From positions 1-64,000 of the forward strand of contig JADNYJ010000112.1 of the NCBI GenBank assembly GCA_015501075.1: DNA of 64,000 bases. The letters are read 5' to 3'. Below, piece by piece: positions 44,921-58,900 of this stretch. Source of the stretch: Gymnopilus junonius (Eukaryota > Basidiomycota > Agaricomycetes > Agaricales > Galerinaceae). The notes below the pieces were generated by a model, which was not told the origin of the DNA, searched no databases, and was given only the letters and a program-made list of their open reading frames with translations. The stretch's first letter is position 1; the number at the start of each line of letters is the position of its first letter. A program made the position numbers and the translations under genes.

Positions 44921-46168
44921 GCATCACTGCTTTGCACTTTGGACTCGGGAATTGTAACTCTGGGTTGCGGTGAACGCTGGGAGTTGGGCGTTGGGCGCAG
45001 CGTGAGGGGCGGTCTGTTTGATCGTGAATTTTGGCATCCCGACGCTGATGTCGATGTCATTTGTCAACTACCGTCGTGGTTGGCCTGTCTATTTTTTTAA
45101 TCAAGAAGTCAAAGAACAAATGTCAATACCAGCGCTGACGGGTTAATCTTATCCCTCCAAGTATCTTACTGTGTTTTTTCTTATTTTCTTATTTCCTTCT
45201 CTTTTCCTTTGGCCGGATAATATTTCATGGAAGGAGGATACCTGGTTGGAGGACTGTTTTTTTTGTATGTATGTCCCAGTATGTACGATATTTTTCAGAA
45301 CTTTTTTTTTCTACACAAGTATATTGTTGAGACAGGGCGGCTTGACAGGTTTATGAATTCCATCCAGCCTTTAAGATAAATTGCAATTCGCCGTATCCCA
45401 TTTTTTTGCATCGTGCGTTCCCTTGCAATTTTTTTTGGTCGCAGTCCAGTAAAGATCGGCAGATTGGATGACCCATTGTCCGATTTCAAGCTGCACAAAT
45501 GATCGTATGGTTTCAAGCCCAATATGAAGGACGGCCTCTCAGGCGAGCTATATGTAGCTGCACTTGCACTGCACGGGTCCTATCTTTATATAAAAATCAA
45601 GGGGGCAAACTTTGACTCTTCGAATGAAACGCTGCCTATTATGACCTTTTGCTCTTCAGACTTCCACGCTCCGGGATTCATATGGAATTCGAATAAATAA
45701 CACGGTGATGGATGATGACGATAGTACTCTAGATCCCCCCGTAAAGATATCATCGACGTCAGCTATTTCTAGTTCTTGTAGCCAATTCGAGGATCGAGAG
45801 AGAATGCACCACGCGTCTGCGAGCGTGGGCTGCGTAAATCCTGGATGGAGTACGGAGTACCGTTGTTTGCGTGCCGTGCAATGGGAATTAAACCTACAAT
45901 TTTTAGACCCCTGGTCCCCCCTTCCCCCTATGAAATAAAATTCTATGCATGAAGGCTTAGGAAAATAAGGTAAACGACAGATAAAAGAACGGAGTGTTCG
46001 TTGGTGAGAACGTTATTTCATGGCAAAAATAGAAAGAAAATTTGCAGTTCCAGAAGATCAAGTGGGACGAAAAGCTGGCTGAGGCGCGCTCAGGGCTCAA
46101 CGTCAACGCTCAACTCCCTTGATCGGCTGCTGCTCGATACGCAGGCGGATGAGGCGATTCTCTTCTGC
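44921..46168. other. Convergent intergenic region
   Basis: About 1.25 kb between the ends of the tandem gene and the cupredoxin-like gene. No gene was recognised. Confidence 0.4.
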
Positions 46169-47875
46169 TTAAAGCATTTCCTTCAGCTGCATTACTCCTT
46201 GCCTCCAGATGCTTGTTCCTCGGTCGAGGTCCTTCAGGATTAGGCGGCACCTGCGACATCGGAGCAGGGGGGCAGCAGCGAGCGTATTAGCTGACGGCTG
46301 TCTCAACAAAGTAGCCACCTCATTAGCCAACGCGTGCATGTTGATGGTGGAAGGAGAAACAGGCGATTGGATCTCTGACATCCGGGTGTTCGTGTTCGAG
46401 GCGTTGGTGGCGAAGGAGGATTGTCTGTCGATGCCTAGCCTTGGGAGCTGGTTTGGCTGTGCAACAGAGGTCGGGACGTTCACATTCACCACAGGCACTC
46501 CGGGCGGTGCGTATGGTGCTCTGTTAGGCGACAGCGTCCGTGGAATGTTGACACCATTGGTCAAGCCTTCCCTAGAGGGAGGCGCCGACCTCGAAGCATT
46601 GCTCGCGTTGATACTCGCCTCCAGCTGTTTGGCGGCTACGAACGCTTGGCTTGGACGCAGCTTGGGAGCTGGGACGGGTTTAGGTTCGTATCTGAAAAAG
46701 TTCGTGTCGTCTGTGGCTGGCGATCCAAGGAAGGAAGATCGCGATCGGCGGGTGTGGTAGAAGAAGAGGAGGAGGGCGAGGAGGATGACGATCAGTGCAC
46801 CGCCGCCTACAGCACCGCCGATTATAGCTCCTAGGTGGGAATTGGTACTGCTCACCGAGGATGCTGGAGTGGAGGTGGCTGAGGGGGTTGAGGAGGATGC
46901 GGATGGGGGTGAGGTGGCGGAAGACGATGCGGAGGAGGACGCAGAAATTGAAATGGGTGTTGCAGGGACTGAGGGTGTTTGAGTTGCGATTGCGCCTACG
47001 CCCGAGAGAGCTACGGTAAAGGAAGGCTGAGAGAAAACGATAGAGAGATGAAGCAGTGTTTAATTTACGCGAAAAGAATCTTACAACGGGAGTGCCTGTT
47101 ACTGCAAATGCCGCAGATCTGAAGGAATCATATGCAGCTTGGCTTGGAGGATTGATTGCGCTGGATTCGTGAGTTACATATGTGAGTTCGAATTTTTTTT
47201 AGGTAGAAAATGGAAATAAATTGAGAGAAGAAAACTCAGACTCACCCAACCATGCCTGACGCACAATGAGATGTCGGCTGTGTGACCTCGCAGAAAAACC
47301 ATATCGCTGATGAATTGATTGTGAGATTTCAGCCGCTGGCTCTATCAAGAAGGAAAAGGATGGCACGTACGAGTTGAGACGTTCGTGATCTTCAGACTCC
47401 AAACAGGCGCCGGGTCAGTCGAATCATTCGAAAACTTCCCGGCTGGACCACTGCTGAATCCTCCTGGAAGAACGGAGCAGGGATTCGCTTGAGAGGATTG
47501 GGTCACTGTGTGCACGCTATGACATGATAAGGATAGATGGTATTTATATAAGGCCAACGAATTGTTTGAGACGGAAGAAGGGGAAGGAACGCACAGGCCA
47601 TCGAAGACGAACGTGACGATATCATTCAACCCAGCAGACAAGGTAGGAGGGTCAAAAAAGCTGCCTTGCAGGCCAACATTTACCTGTCGAGAATGAATAT
47701 CGTCAATACTCAAATTCTTTTTCCTCTTTCCCGCTACCCCAGGTATTTAAATTCCATGCAAAATACCCACCATATGAGTGGTTTGCGCATCCACGAGGAG
47801 GACCAGATGGAGTGGAAAACATTGTAGGACGGTCAATATCAGGGGAAGGGGGAATCGCATAAGGGGGCCCTTCAT
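46169..47875 (-). CDS. Membrane-anchored cupredoxin-like, Ser-rich surface protein
   Basis: Six exons (47771-47875, 47595-47683, 47371-47516, 47246-47306, 47085-47160, 46169-47026) join in phase to 444 residues. A signal peptide (LPLILTVLQCFPLHLVLLVDA) leads a plastocyanin-like domain: VNVGLQGSFFDPPTLSAGLND, VHTVTQSSQANPC, VWSLKITNVST and IWFFCEVTQPTSHC. The order His...Cys...Cys...His matches fungal phytocyanin-like proteins. A Ser/Thr stalk follows, then one membrane helix (AIIGGAVGGGALIVILLALL) and a cytoplasmic tail of about 190 residues. Whether it binds copper is unclear. Fungal relatives include GPI or TM-anchored extracellular serine-rich proteins. Confidence 0.82.
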
Positions 47876-49930
47876 GGTGGGCGCATATGTGGCTACCTGG
47901 GAGTGAAGAGAGAAGAGCGAAGACGTAGCGAACGAAACTTAGTTCCAGGGGGGTAACTTTGAGTCAAACGTCAAATCCTTTTACACGCCACCAAGAGCAG
48001 ACGTGGTTCAGCCACACAGCTACTTCCGCAGGGGGCTCCCGCTAGGATGGCATAAGCAAAATCCTATCTGTTGCATCAATTTTTTGTAATGTGATATCAA
48101 CCTTGGACAGGACGCTGTGCGAAAGCGAAGCATGAAATTGGGAATTGGCCATGGTAAACTTTTTTTTAGGTGCGATAGCCAAGATGACGCGTCGAGTTAC
48201 TCCCATGTGAGAAGGCTGCGGGTTCGCAGAGAAGAACAGGCGGTATGAACTCTGCAGAGTGTTTGTGTGCGTCTATCCAGAGGCGCATCAGCGGGGTTTA
48301 GCATGAAGAATGCGAGGCGTTTGGAAGCTTGATACTGCCCGCTAGGCATTGCTTGGGGTCTGAACAGCTGTGCTGGAGAAATATATTTTCCCACTAGAGC
48401 CATTTTTGCGACACCGAGGACTTCATTCTGTCCGGGATAGAAGACAGGCGTGAGTGATTGCATTTGATGGATTTGAGGTGGGTGGGGACAATGAGGGTGG
48501 GATATCTGCTCACCGGACTGCTATCCCGTAAGGTACACATGCGCGAATGCCGATTTTTCTGGCAGACGTCGAGAGACGGCCCGATGCATGAGTGTTGGTC
48601 GGTGTTGCGCGTATGGTCGACGTCAGGCATCCCGGGATGTCAGAATGTTATCTTTATCATGGAATGAATGACTTTTCAAAGAAAAAATTGTTGAGGCGCG
48701 CCGTCAGCGGCGTTGCGCAGTACACATTGACATCAGTTGGGCAGCTCCTATGATTTGAGGAATGCACGTTTGAGGATATATCATAATGGCTTCGATGTTT
48801 CGTTTTGTTCAATGTACTTTCTCTTTGACTGTTATCCGCGTCCTCTGCTCGTCTTCCTGATAATTGCACTGAAGGGCTTCAACTTGTATCAGCTGGATCA
48901 CTGCGACTATTAAGTAATGGATATCTGCACAGATACGAAGTGAGTCCTCTATCAGCTCAGAATAGCAGGGTTCAAACCATACCTTCAAGCTCCCGGGAAT
49001 CTGCCAACAGACACTGGTTTTGGTAAAAGCCCATGAGAGATTGAAGAACGGGTGCTTGGCTTCTTGGAACACATACTAACACACACCTGATCCGTCGATT
49101 GGCAGGCATGTGCCTGAGGATTAGTTTTGGTGGTCTATCAGAATCAGACCAGTGTAAGTATTTTGTGTGCTTTACTTAATTGTTTGGAGGCAGCAGAGAA
49201 GATCGAAAAAGATACAGATTTAAGAAAACCATCAGACTCGGAACCCATTGCTCGTTATTTCAACATCTTCCTGATGGTCTTTCTGGTATTTGCTCTATGT
49301 GGGACTGTTGTAAACGACACTGACATGTATACTTATCACTGGAACCGTTCGAAAACATTCTCTGCGGCTGTAAAGTACGTTTTGCATAAGCTACAACTAT
49401 GAAATTCTTATTGATTGTAGAAAAATACCTGCAGGCTCTAGTAGGACCATTATTCACTGACTGATGGCACATTAAGCGTTGGCAGTGTCACTGGACAGAT
49501 ACGCGATCCGTTGATTGGTAAGGCCGAGGAATTCCAGATTCCAGACTGGGTAGACAAATGCCTTTCGACCTGCGCAGTGTTGAATAAAGGCCATAAGAGA
49601 AATATTATGGAACCTTCAATCAAAGAGGAGCGATGGACGAAGGATCGTCGCTTGCTCCTCGGAAGACGACGGACCGAAGTCAGTCTAGACTCCAAAATTA
49701 AATGTCCGCCCTTGACTCCGCTGATCGGCACGTGGCAACCTGCAGGCAGGTCCGGAATCTCTTCCCTTGCCCTTTGCTTAGCCTCGCTTTCTTTAACACC
49801 AGCTCCGTTGGCCTCAAGGACGACGGAATACGGTTGTAAGTCACGGAAAACACGTCCACCTTTATTTTATCTCGGTTATCATCCATCAGAGTCTGATTTA
49901 ATTTGTTTTCAGGGCTGTAAACGCCACGCG
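47876..49930. other. Gene-poor region between cupredoxin-like gene and MSB1
   Basis: About 2 kb between divergent genes. A plus-strand frame at about 49127-49400 has a hydrophobic stretch (IFLMVFLVFALCGTVV) but no matching exons; it may be a relic. The last 400 bases are the MSB1 leader and form an upstream open frame that reads into the gene. Confidence 0.35.
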
Positions 49931-52900
49931 ATGCACTCGTTTCTGTCCAAGGTCTTTGGACGTAAGAAAGATGAGAAGGAGACGTCATCTACTACGTTAG
50001 CCCCTGGCGAGCTTTTGGGCGGCAAATTCGAAGCCGTATCGCCTACTGTTTCCCCTAGTGCAGCCAAGTTTTTGGATCTCGACCAGAACAATCAGAAGGC
50101 GGCTGCTGCTGCCCTCAATGGACTCGACAAGGACAAGGATAAAGATAACAAGGAGCCGAGTCCCTCATCATTTTTGTCCAAGGTTATATCGCGTCCCTCG
50201 TCTCCTGAAGTCAAACCTGTCAAGAAACTCGATAATCTCCCCCATCTCTCGCTCAACTTAGGTGGTGCAAAAGAAGAAGAAGAAATACCCAACAATGACG
50301 ACCTAGAGGCTTTCCTTGACGTGGATCCTGAGGCTCAAACACTCCTCAGCGATGCAGTCATTGGTGAGAGAAGGCTGAACCCCATGGAGGCTCTTCTCCT
50401 CATTAGAGCTTGTTCGCAGGCTATTGTCTCTCGAGGTCAGTTCTTTTTTTATTCTTTATCAATTCAACGCATTTAATACTTAAAGCAGGTCTCGAAACCC
50501 TCGGAATAATGCACCCACACTGGTATTCGTCATCGCCCGACGTTCAACGCAAACTAATTTCGCAGTTCATACATTCCCTAAATCCTAGAAGCCCGACCAA
50601 CAGTCTCTCACTCACCCCAGCCCTTCTCTCCCCATTCGAATCAGAAATTGAATCAACCCGTGACCCACACGATATAGCAGCCGTCCTCCGTTGGGGTTTA
50701 CGCCACCTTCAACTTAACTCGGAGCACCTCGGCACAGATGAGGGATGGTACAAAGCCTTTTTGGATGCAGAAGCTGCTGCGGAATATCCTCCCAAGGCGT
50801 TCTCCGAGAAACTAGCCCCGCAATTGCCCAAAGAGCATTTAGAAATGTTAACAGCTACTTTGGAGATTTTTTCCAGTCTCGCGGCCCATTCTGAGGCAAA
50901 TAGTACATCAGGCAGCAAGCTATCGAAGATATTCGGGTTATGGCTGCTTACAGCCCGCCGAATAGAACACAAGGACGATTGGCACAGTTTTTACACAAGG
51001 TGGGAACATACAGGGCGGATGCTTGAACATCTTTTCCTTGCTCGAATCAGGTAAGTTTTACACCTCTTCGATTTCTACCCGTCTTTGCAAGTAACTAACT
51101 CTTGAACTTTACAGGGACGAATCGACCGATCAACGCATGCCCGTTCGCCTTCTGGAGCTTGTGCGCAAGTATCCTTATACTCAGGGGTTATCTTCCCCTC
51201 ACACGGACCTCCAACTCCTTCCTCCCTCGCGATTCACTACGCAGCACCATGATGCACTCTTTGTGCGCGTTGAGATTGAATTACCCTCTCCCTCTTCCAA
51301 AGGGAAGGGCAAAGCAAAGACGGACAAGAAGAGGGTCCACCCTATAGCCCTTATCGCAGACGCGTTTTCCATTAAACCCGAAGATGGAGAAGAGTTTGCA
51401 GAGCTATGGAAGAAGATCACTGAGGCGTCGAAGAATGGGAGTAACCCTTCCCCTCTGAGCAATGTTTTCTCAGACGAGACGATCCGTTTCCTCAATATGA
51501 TTCCAAGAGAGGAAAAACAACCAAAATCTCCCACTTTTAGCTTGCTTCCTATGTCGGCATCACCACCTTCCTCGCCGCACAAACGCGCATTCACCACTGA
51601 TGAGACGAGCTCTCGACCTGGGCCCACCGCGACTCCTAATCATGCCAAACCAGCTACAGACCCCACTTCGGAATCTTCTTCGCCTTTATCGCCGATTTCA
51701 CTAGGTGACTGGGCCCAATTCTCGGCTTCCGGGTTCTTGGATACCACGTCGGCCATCGGCCCTCTCGTGTCGACATTGTTTGATCAGGATCTCGAGAAGA
51801 CTATTCCTCCTGAGCCTACACCAGGCGTGACCGAGAGGCTAACGCTCTCGAGGAAATCGAGTAAGAGGGCTGCTAAGGCCCCCACGCCTAGAAAGAGCAT
51901 CGACATCACTTCTCCCGACAAGGATAAGGAGAAAGAGAAGGACAAGGAGCTGGCTAATGGTGTGGAGGAGAAGAACGATTCGAGGACCAAGCTCACTAAA
52001 TTTCAGATCGTCGAGCTCGACGAGGCGTTCGTCGATTTTTGGTCCGATGCCCTGCTGGACCCTATCTCTTCCGACTGGCCCAGCTTTGTCATTTGCAAAT
52101 TCAGATCTTCCCTTGTCTCTCAACTTGTGTTCGCTCCTATACCCACTCCAGCAACTACTGAGAATGAGCATAAACCAAGGTTGATCAAGTGGCTCGTGCT
52201 CGAGCAGGTATATACCTCGCCTGCCCCGCCTCCACCACCACCACCTCCGAACACAGCTATCTTGCCTTCATCCGCCTCTGTTGATCATGCACCGGCTTTG
52301 GTTAGCCCCAGACCTGTCTCTCCTACCCAATCGACGTCTGGGAAGAAGAGGTTTAGTTTCTGGAGTAGTATTTCCCGAACCACTTCGGACAGCTCTGTAT
52401 CATCCCAGAAAGGAGCTGCGAGCACCAGCAAGAAGGAGAAGGGTGCGACGCTCAGAGTCGGCGAAATGGGTGAGTTGATTGAGGAAGAGGGTGATGCGAC
52501 AGTTAAAGGCGACGAAGAGCATAGTGGGAAGAGTGTGATTGGATCGATTATCAAGCTCAAGTCGCCTTCATTCAAGAGCAGGAGGTCATCGGATGCGAAA
52601 CGTCCTGCCGAATCCATAAAGTCCGTAGACAGGGAGAAAGAGAGACGCGTTAGTATTGACGACACGAAGAAGACGGCTGCTGACACGGTGCTCGCTACTG
52701 CTGCCACTGCTGCTGTGGTTACAGGTGCCCTGGCCACTGGTGCTGCTTTGGCTGCTGTTCCAGAAGATAAGCCATTGACAGATGTTGCTGAAGCACCAAA
52801 AGCTGTAGATGAGGTTGCTGTTGTCATTGAGAATAAGGAAGAGGATAAGAAGGAGAACAAGGAAGAGGATAAGAAGGAGGATGAGCAAAAGGAGGAGGCG

Positions 52901-55900
52901 AAGGAGGAGGTGGTGGAGGAGGAGGAAGCGAAGAAAGCTGCTGCTGAGAATGATGTGGCTGTTCCAGAAGAACCCAAGGCAGAGGATGAGGAGGATAAGG
53001 TCAAAGCCGCACCTGCTCCTGCTCCTGAGCCTGTAGTTGAGCTCGTCGAGTCTGCTCAAAATGAGGCTGAGGTCGAGCCTGCACCTGTTCCTGCACCTGA
53101 GATCGTCGAGTCCGCTGCCGAGCCTCAGGTCGTTACTAGAGAAATAGAAGCTGCCAAGCCAGAAGCAGAAGCACCTGCACCTGCTGTCGCGGCCGAGGAA
53201 CATCCTGTACCTATTGTCGAACCTGAAGTGCCTACAACGACAAAAGTGGAAGCTCAACCTGAAGGGCCAACAGCACCAGTTCCACTCGCAGAGGAGCCCA
53301 CAGGAACTCAAACACTTGTCGAAGAAGCTCCTCTCGCTGTTACTGCTGCCATCGCCGTTGTTGTCGCAGCTGCCGAGGTCAAGGATAAGGAAGAGGAACC
53401 TTCCACTGTAGCTGAAGTTGAGACTGAATCTGCTGCTCCCATCCCTGTCGTTCAAGAGGCGGGCGTCGACGAGGAGAAGGTCGGGCCTGCACCTGCGCCT
53501 GTTGCTCTTACAGAAGAGAAAGCGGAAGAAGCTGCTGCCGCTCCTGCTGAGGCCGAGGCTGAGCAAACACCGGTTTCTGTCGTTACCGAGGAGGAGAAAG
53601 TTGAGCCCCCTGCACCTGTCGCCCTCGCCGAAGAGGAACCAGCTGCTGAAGAGAAGGCAGTGGAAGAAGAAGTTGCTATCGCTCCCGCTGAGGCTGAGGC
53701 TGAGTCTGTGCCTGTGCTCGTTGCTGTGGAGGATCTTGTTGCCGGAGAACCGGAAGTCATACTTGCCCCCGCTGATGCTGGCTCGGCGCCTGCTCCTATT
53801 ATTGAGGAGGTATCTGTCGAAGAAGAGGTCGAATCTACTGCTGTACCTGTCGCTGTTTCTGAGGAGGGACCGGCCCCAATTGCTGAAGAGAAGGGTTCAG
53901 AAGAAGCTATTTCTGCTGAAGCTGAGCCAGCGCCCGCACCTGTTGCCCAGGAAGCAGTTGCTGAAGAGAAAGTGCCTGAAGCTGTCGCGTTGGAGGAACC
54001 GGCCCCAATCGCTGAGGAGAAGGAGGTTGCTGCTTCAGCCGACACTGAATTCACACCTGCCTCTGTCGTCGAGGAGGTACCTGTCGTAGAGCAGAAGGTC
54101 GAGTCTCTTGCTGAACCTATTATTTTAGAGGAACCAGCCCCAATTACTGAAGCGAAAGAGCTTGAAGAAGTCACGACTACTGCTGACGTTGCCGAGGCTG
54201 AGCCAGTAATTACTACTGCTGTTCAAGATGCATCTATTGAGGAAGAAGAAGTTGGGCCTGCCACGGAACAAGCAGCTGTGAAGAACCTGTCTCAATTGTT
54301 CAAGAGAAGGTTGCTGCTGAGACAGAACACACAGCGACTCCTTCCGTTCCCGAAGAAGTTGTCGAGGAGAAAGTTGAGTCCGCTCCTTCATCTGCCGTTG
54401 TCGTTGAGGAACCGGCCACGATCGCTGAAAAGAATGAAGTGGAGAAAATTGACGCCGCTTCAACTGCTGAAGCTGAGCCAGCCTCTGCTCCTGTTCTCGA
54501 AGACGTGCCCGTCGAAGAAGAGAAACTCGAGCCTGCTCACGTCGTTCTCCCTGAAGAAGAAAGGGCCCCTGAAGAGAAGGAGGTTAAGGTTGAATTGACA
54601 CCTGTTCCAGTAGTCGAGGCTGCGGCTGAGGGGGAGAAACAGAAACAGGTGGAGGCTGTGCATGAACCTGTTGCTTTGGAGGCAGTGGCCGCAACAATTG
54701 GAGAGGAAGTCTCTGCAGAAGTTGCTGCTCCTGCCGAAGTTAAACTCACAATCGCTCCTGTTGTTGACGACGCAGCTGTCGAAGAGGAGAAAGTCGAGTC
54801 TTTTCCTGTGCCTGCCACCGTGGAGGAACCTATTACTGAGGGAAAGGAGGTAGAAGAGGTTCCGCCTACTCCGGCTGAGTTAGGATCTGCTGTCCTTGCA
54901 GAAGTCGAGGGACAGAAAGTGGAGCCTACTGCACCCGTTGTTGACGTTGAGGAACCGACTGCTGAAAGCAAAGAAGTGGAGGAAGTTACTGCTCTAGTTG
55001 AGACTGAGACAACACCTGATCTTGTCGCTCAAGGAGTACCTGTCGAGGAACAGAAAGTCGAAGCTGCACCTGCGCCCGTCGCTTCTGCTGTAGAGGAACT
55101 GATGCCTCCTCCTACTGTTAAAGAGGCAGTTATTCAAGACAAGACAGTCGAACCTGCCCTTGCACCCGTTACCGTTGCTGTGGAGGAACAGGCTGTCGAA
55201 GAGGAGAAAAATGAGTCAGAAGAACTTTCTGCAGTTCCTGCTGAGGCTGAAGCTCCTGTTCCTGTTACTGTCGCTCAAGAGGCAGCTTCCGAGGAGAAAG
55301 TCGACAACGTTTCCGAATCTACTGCTTTGGAGGAGCCGGCTACGACTGCGGAAGAGAGGATAATGGAAGAAAAAGCTGCTGGTGCAGAGGCAGAAGCTGA
55401 GGCAACACCTGCTCCTGTCATTCGCGAAGCTGTCGAAGAACCGGCTGCTGAAGAGGTTAAGGAGGTTCAGCGAACTCCTGCTGAGGCTGCTCCTGTAATT
55501 GAGGCGGCAACTTTTGCAGAAGAAAAACCAGGTGAGCTCTGCCTTGTCATTGTTGAAATTGCATCGGCTGAGAATGAGGAAGTCGAATCTGCAGCCTCGG
55601 AGGAATCAGCTGTTGACGAGAAGGAGATCAAAGAACTTATAGCCATTGAGGCTGGGCCGACTCCTACTTCAGTAGTCGACACTGCAATTTTGGAGGAGGA
55701 ACAGAAGCCAAGTGAGCCCGCACCTACCGTCGATGAAATCGTAGCTAACGGAGTTTCAGCTTCCCCTGTTGTCGAGGCAGCTGCTCTGGAGGAGGAACCG
55801 GTTAAACCTGTCCCTGATGTCGAAAAATTTGTTGTTGAAGAATCGTCTGTCGCTTCTCCTGAAGTCGTCGTCCCTCCTGCTGCCTTGGATGAACAGAAGG

Positions 55901-58900
55901 CGAAACAGGAAGTTTCCGTTCCTGCTGACGCTGCATCTGAACCTGAACCTGTCGTCGAAGGAGCTGTCGATGAAACGCAAGTAGAGCTTGTTCCTGTGGT
56001 GGAAGAACCAGTCGCGGAGAATGTTGTCGAGGGAGAAGCAGTGGAACCTGCTCCTGCTACAGAAGAGGCTGTTTCGACTGAGGTCACACCTGTCCTTGTA
56101 GAAGGTGCGGATGCGGAAGAGAAAGTCGAGGAGGAAGACAAAGTTTCCGTTTCTGTAATCAAGGGAGCTGACAATGTGACGGAGGAGGAAAAGGATACTT
56201 CTGTCGCTGCTGAACTGGCATCGGAACCTGCTCCTGAGCACAAAATCATAGAAAATGCTGCTGCTCCTGACGTCGAGTCTCCCGCTGTGACTGAAGAAGA
56301 GGCACCTGCTGCTAAAGATGAGAAAACCTCCGAGAAAGCAGTCGAGCCGATTCGCGCTACTGAAGACGTTATTGTCAAGGAGGCTTTTGAAAAGTCGTCG
56401 GACCCCACAGAGGTTGAACAAGCTATCCAAGAAGAGAAGGTCGAAGAGGAGCAAGAAATATTTGCTACTACGATTTCCGTGGTCGAAGAAGCCGCTGCTG
56501 AAGATAATGCCCCTGTGGAAGAAGACAAAGTCATCCCGACTGCTAAACCAGCATCCTTGGTCGATGAACCAGTCATTGAGGAGAAGGCCGCTGAAGAATT
56601 TGCTGCTCCTTCTGATCTCGCACCTATTAATGTGGTCGAAGAAGGCATTGCTACTCCTGAGCGTAAATGGACAGTCACTGAGGCGGAGGAGCTACATCCT
56701 ATTCTGGAGCCCGCTGCAGCAGCACATGTGGTGGAGGTGCCGTTGTTGAAGAGAAGGCAGCTGAATCTGCTGCTGTCTCGGATGCCATTTCTGCAGACAA
56801 TGAGAATGTCGCTGCAGAAGATGAAGTTCCTGAAATGACGTCTGCAGCAGCTCATGTATTCGAAGGATCGGCTGTTGAGGAACAAATGGCTCCTGTGACT
56901 GAAGAACCTATTGCGGAGAAAGCGACAGAAGAGGTGGTTCATGTCTCCGAGGTTACATCTGAACCTGTGGCGGTGGAGGAAGTTGCTATCGACAAAGTCT
57001 CGGAGGAGAAAGAGGAACATTCCTCTCCTCTTGAATCAGCTCCTATTGCTGCAGCTGATATTGAAGAGAAGGCAACGGAGGATGAAGAGAAAGCTTCTGC
57101 TGCACTCGAATCGATATCAGCACCTGCGCCTACAGTAGACGAAGTGGTCGCAGACGAAAAACTATCGCTGGAGCAGCCAGTTCTCGAGGAACATAACGAA
57201 GAGACAATCATTCCTTCCGATTCCCCTGACACTGTAGAAGAAACTGCAGCTGCCGAGGAGGGGGTTCCTGTTCCTGAGCCGAATTCCGTTGCTCAACCTG
57301 TGGTCGGAGAAGAACCTGTCGAGGAAGCAGTCAAGCCCATACCTATTACTGAAGAATCCGCCGTAGCCGAATCTGTTGCAGAGGATATCGCTGCTCAAGA
57401 GAAAGTTAAGGAAGAGGAGGTGGTTGCTGTTGAGCTCGCGTCTGCAGTGGTCGAAGAAACGGCAGTTGAAGGGGAAATTCTCGAATCTACTCCAGTTGTT
57501 GAAGAGCCCGCAGTGGAAAACAAGGCAGTGGGACAGATGACATCTACTCAACAGGAGGTTGAAGCCGCTCCTGCAGTTTTGGATGTGCCTGTTGTTGATG
57601 AAGTAATTTCTGAGGAGGAGCCAGTGGAACACGCTCCTGCAGTGGACGGACCCGTTGACAATACAGCTGAGAAGGGAATCGCTCTTTTGGATGTTCCACC
57701 AGCACCCGTGGTCGAGGAAATTATCGATGATGAGGAAGCAGTCAAGCAAGCGCCTTTAGCCGAAGTACCGACTGTGGAGGAGTCAAAGCAAGATACGGCT
57801 GCGACAGAGGAAGAAGTAATTGCTGAAGACAAAATTGCAGGCGCTATACCTCCATCTGTGGCTGTTGAAGAGAATGTAACGGAATCTGTTTTTGAGGGCG
57901 ATCCTGCCCCTGCCTTGCCAGAAGAATCTTCCGAGAAAGAAAAGGTGGCGGTGGCAGAAGAGGAAGTCTCGGTTGCAGAACCTGCACCAGCGATTGAAGA
58001 GGCAGTTGCGGAGGATAAGGTTGTACACGAAGAAGTTCATCCCGCTCGCGAGGAACAGCTTTCTGCAAAGGAAGCGCTGGCAGCGACTCAAGATCCCACA
58101 GAGTCGACATCTGTGGTTAAGGGGCCTACTGTTGAGGAGGATGTAGGCGAATCTGCTGCGATCGTTGAAGAGCTCGCTCTGGAGGAACCGGTGCCTACAG
58201 AGTCGCCTGTTCCTGTCGAGGTTGCGCCTCCGCCTGCTATGGTAGTTGAAGATTCAGAGCTCGCTGTGGAGGAGAAAGGAGGGGAGAACAACGAGGATGT
58301 CCCTTCTGTTGCTGAGCCAGCCACGTCAACAACAGCTGTAATCGAAGAACCAACTGTAGCCGTCGCTGATACCGAGGAACCTGTTGTTGAGGCAGGGCTA
58401 CTGAGGATGCACAAGCTTCTGAAGTTGCTCATCAAGTGGCGGAAGAGTCAGCTGCTGAAAAGCAAACGACAGCTGATCAGGAGGAAGTCCCCGCTGAACC
58501 TACCTCAGCACCTGTACCTGTGGCTGAAGATCTGCTTGTTGAGGAAAATGTCGTCGAACCTGTTGCCATTGTTGCGGATATCCCTTCTGAAGAAACGAAC
58601 GAGGGTGCTGCTTCCGACGTTACTCCTCCATCTGCGCCTGTGGATGAAACCGTAAATGAGAAGGAGAAAGAGGGCATTGCTGCTCATGCGGAGGCAGTGC
58701 CTGAAGCCATTCTCGCAGCGGAAACGGCTGAAGAGGTACCCGTCCCCCCTGAAAGTGCGGCGGACGAGCCAGCACCTACAGTGGAGGACCCGATTACTGA
58801 GCCAGCGGAAGATGCGCTCGTCGCAGAAGAACTGGTTGTTGAGGACAAGGCTGTTGCAGAGGTGCCTACTCCTGCAGACGTTGAAACATACCCTGTGGTG

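Noticed and set aside
49511..49930. In-frame extension upstream of the MSB1 start
   Set aside because: The residues before the ATG at 49931 look like untranslated leader (Cys/Arg/Ser mix), whereas the protein from MHSFLSKVFGRKK has family-like character.
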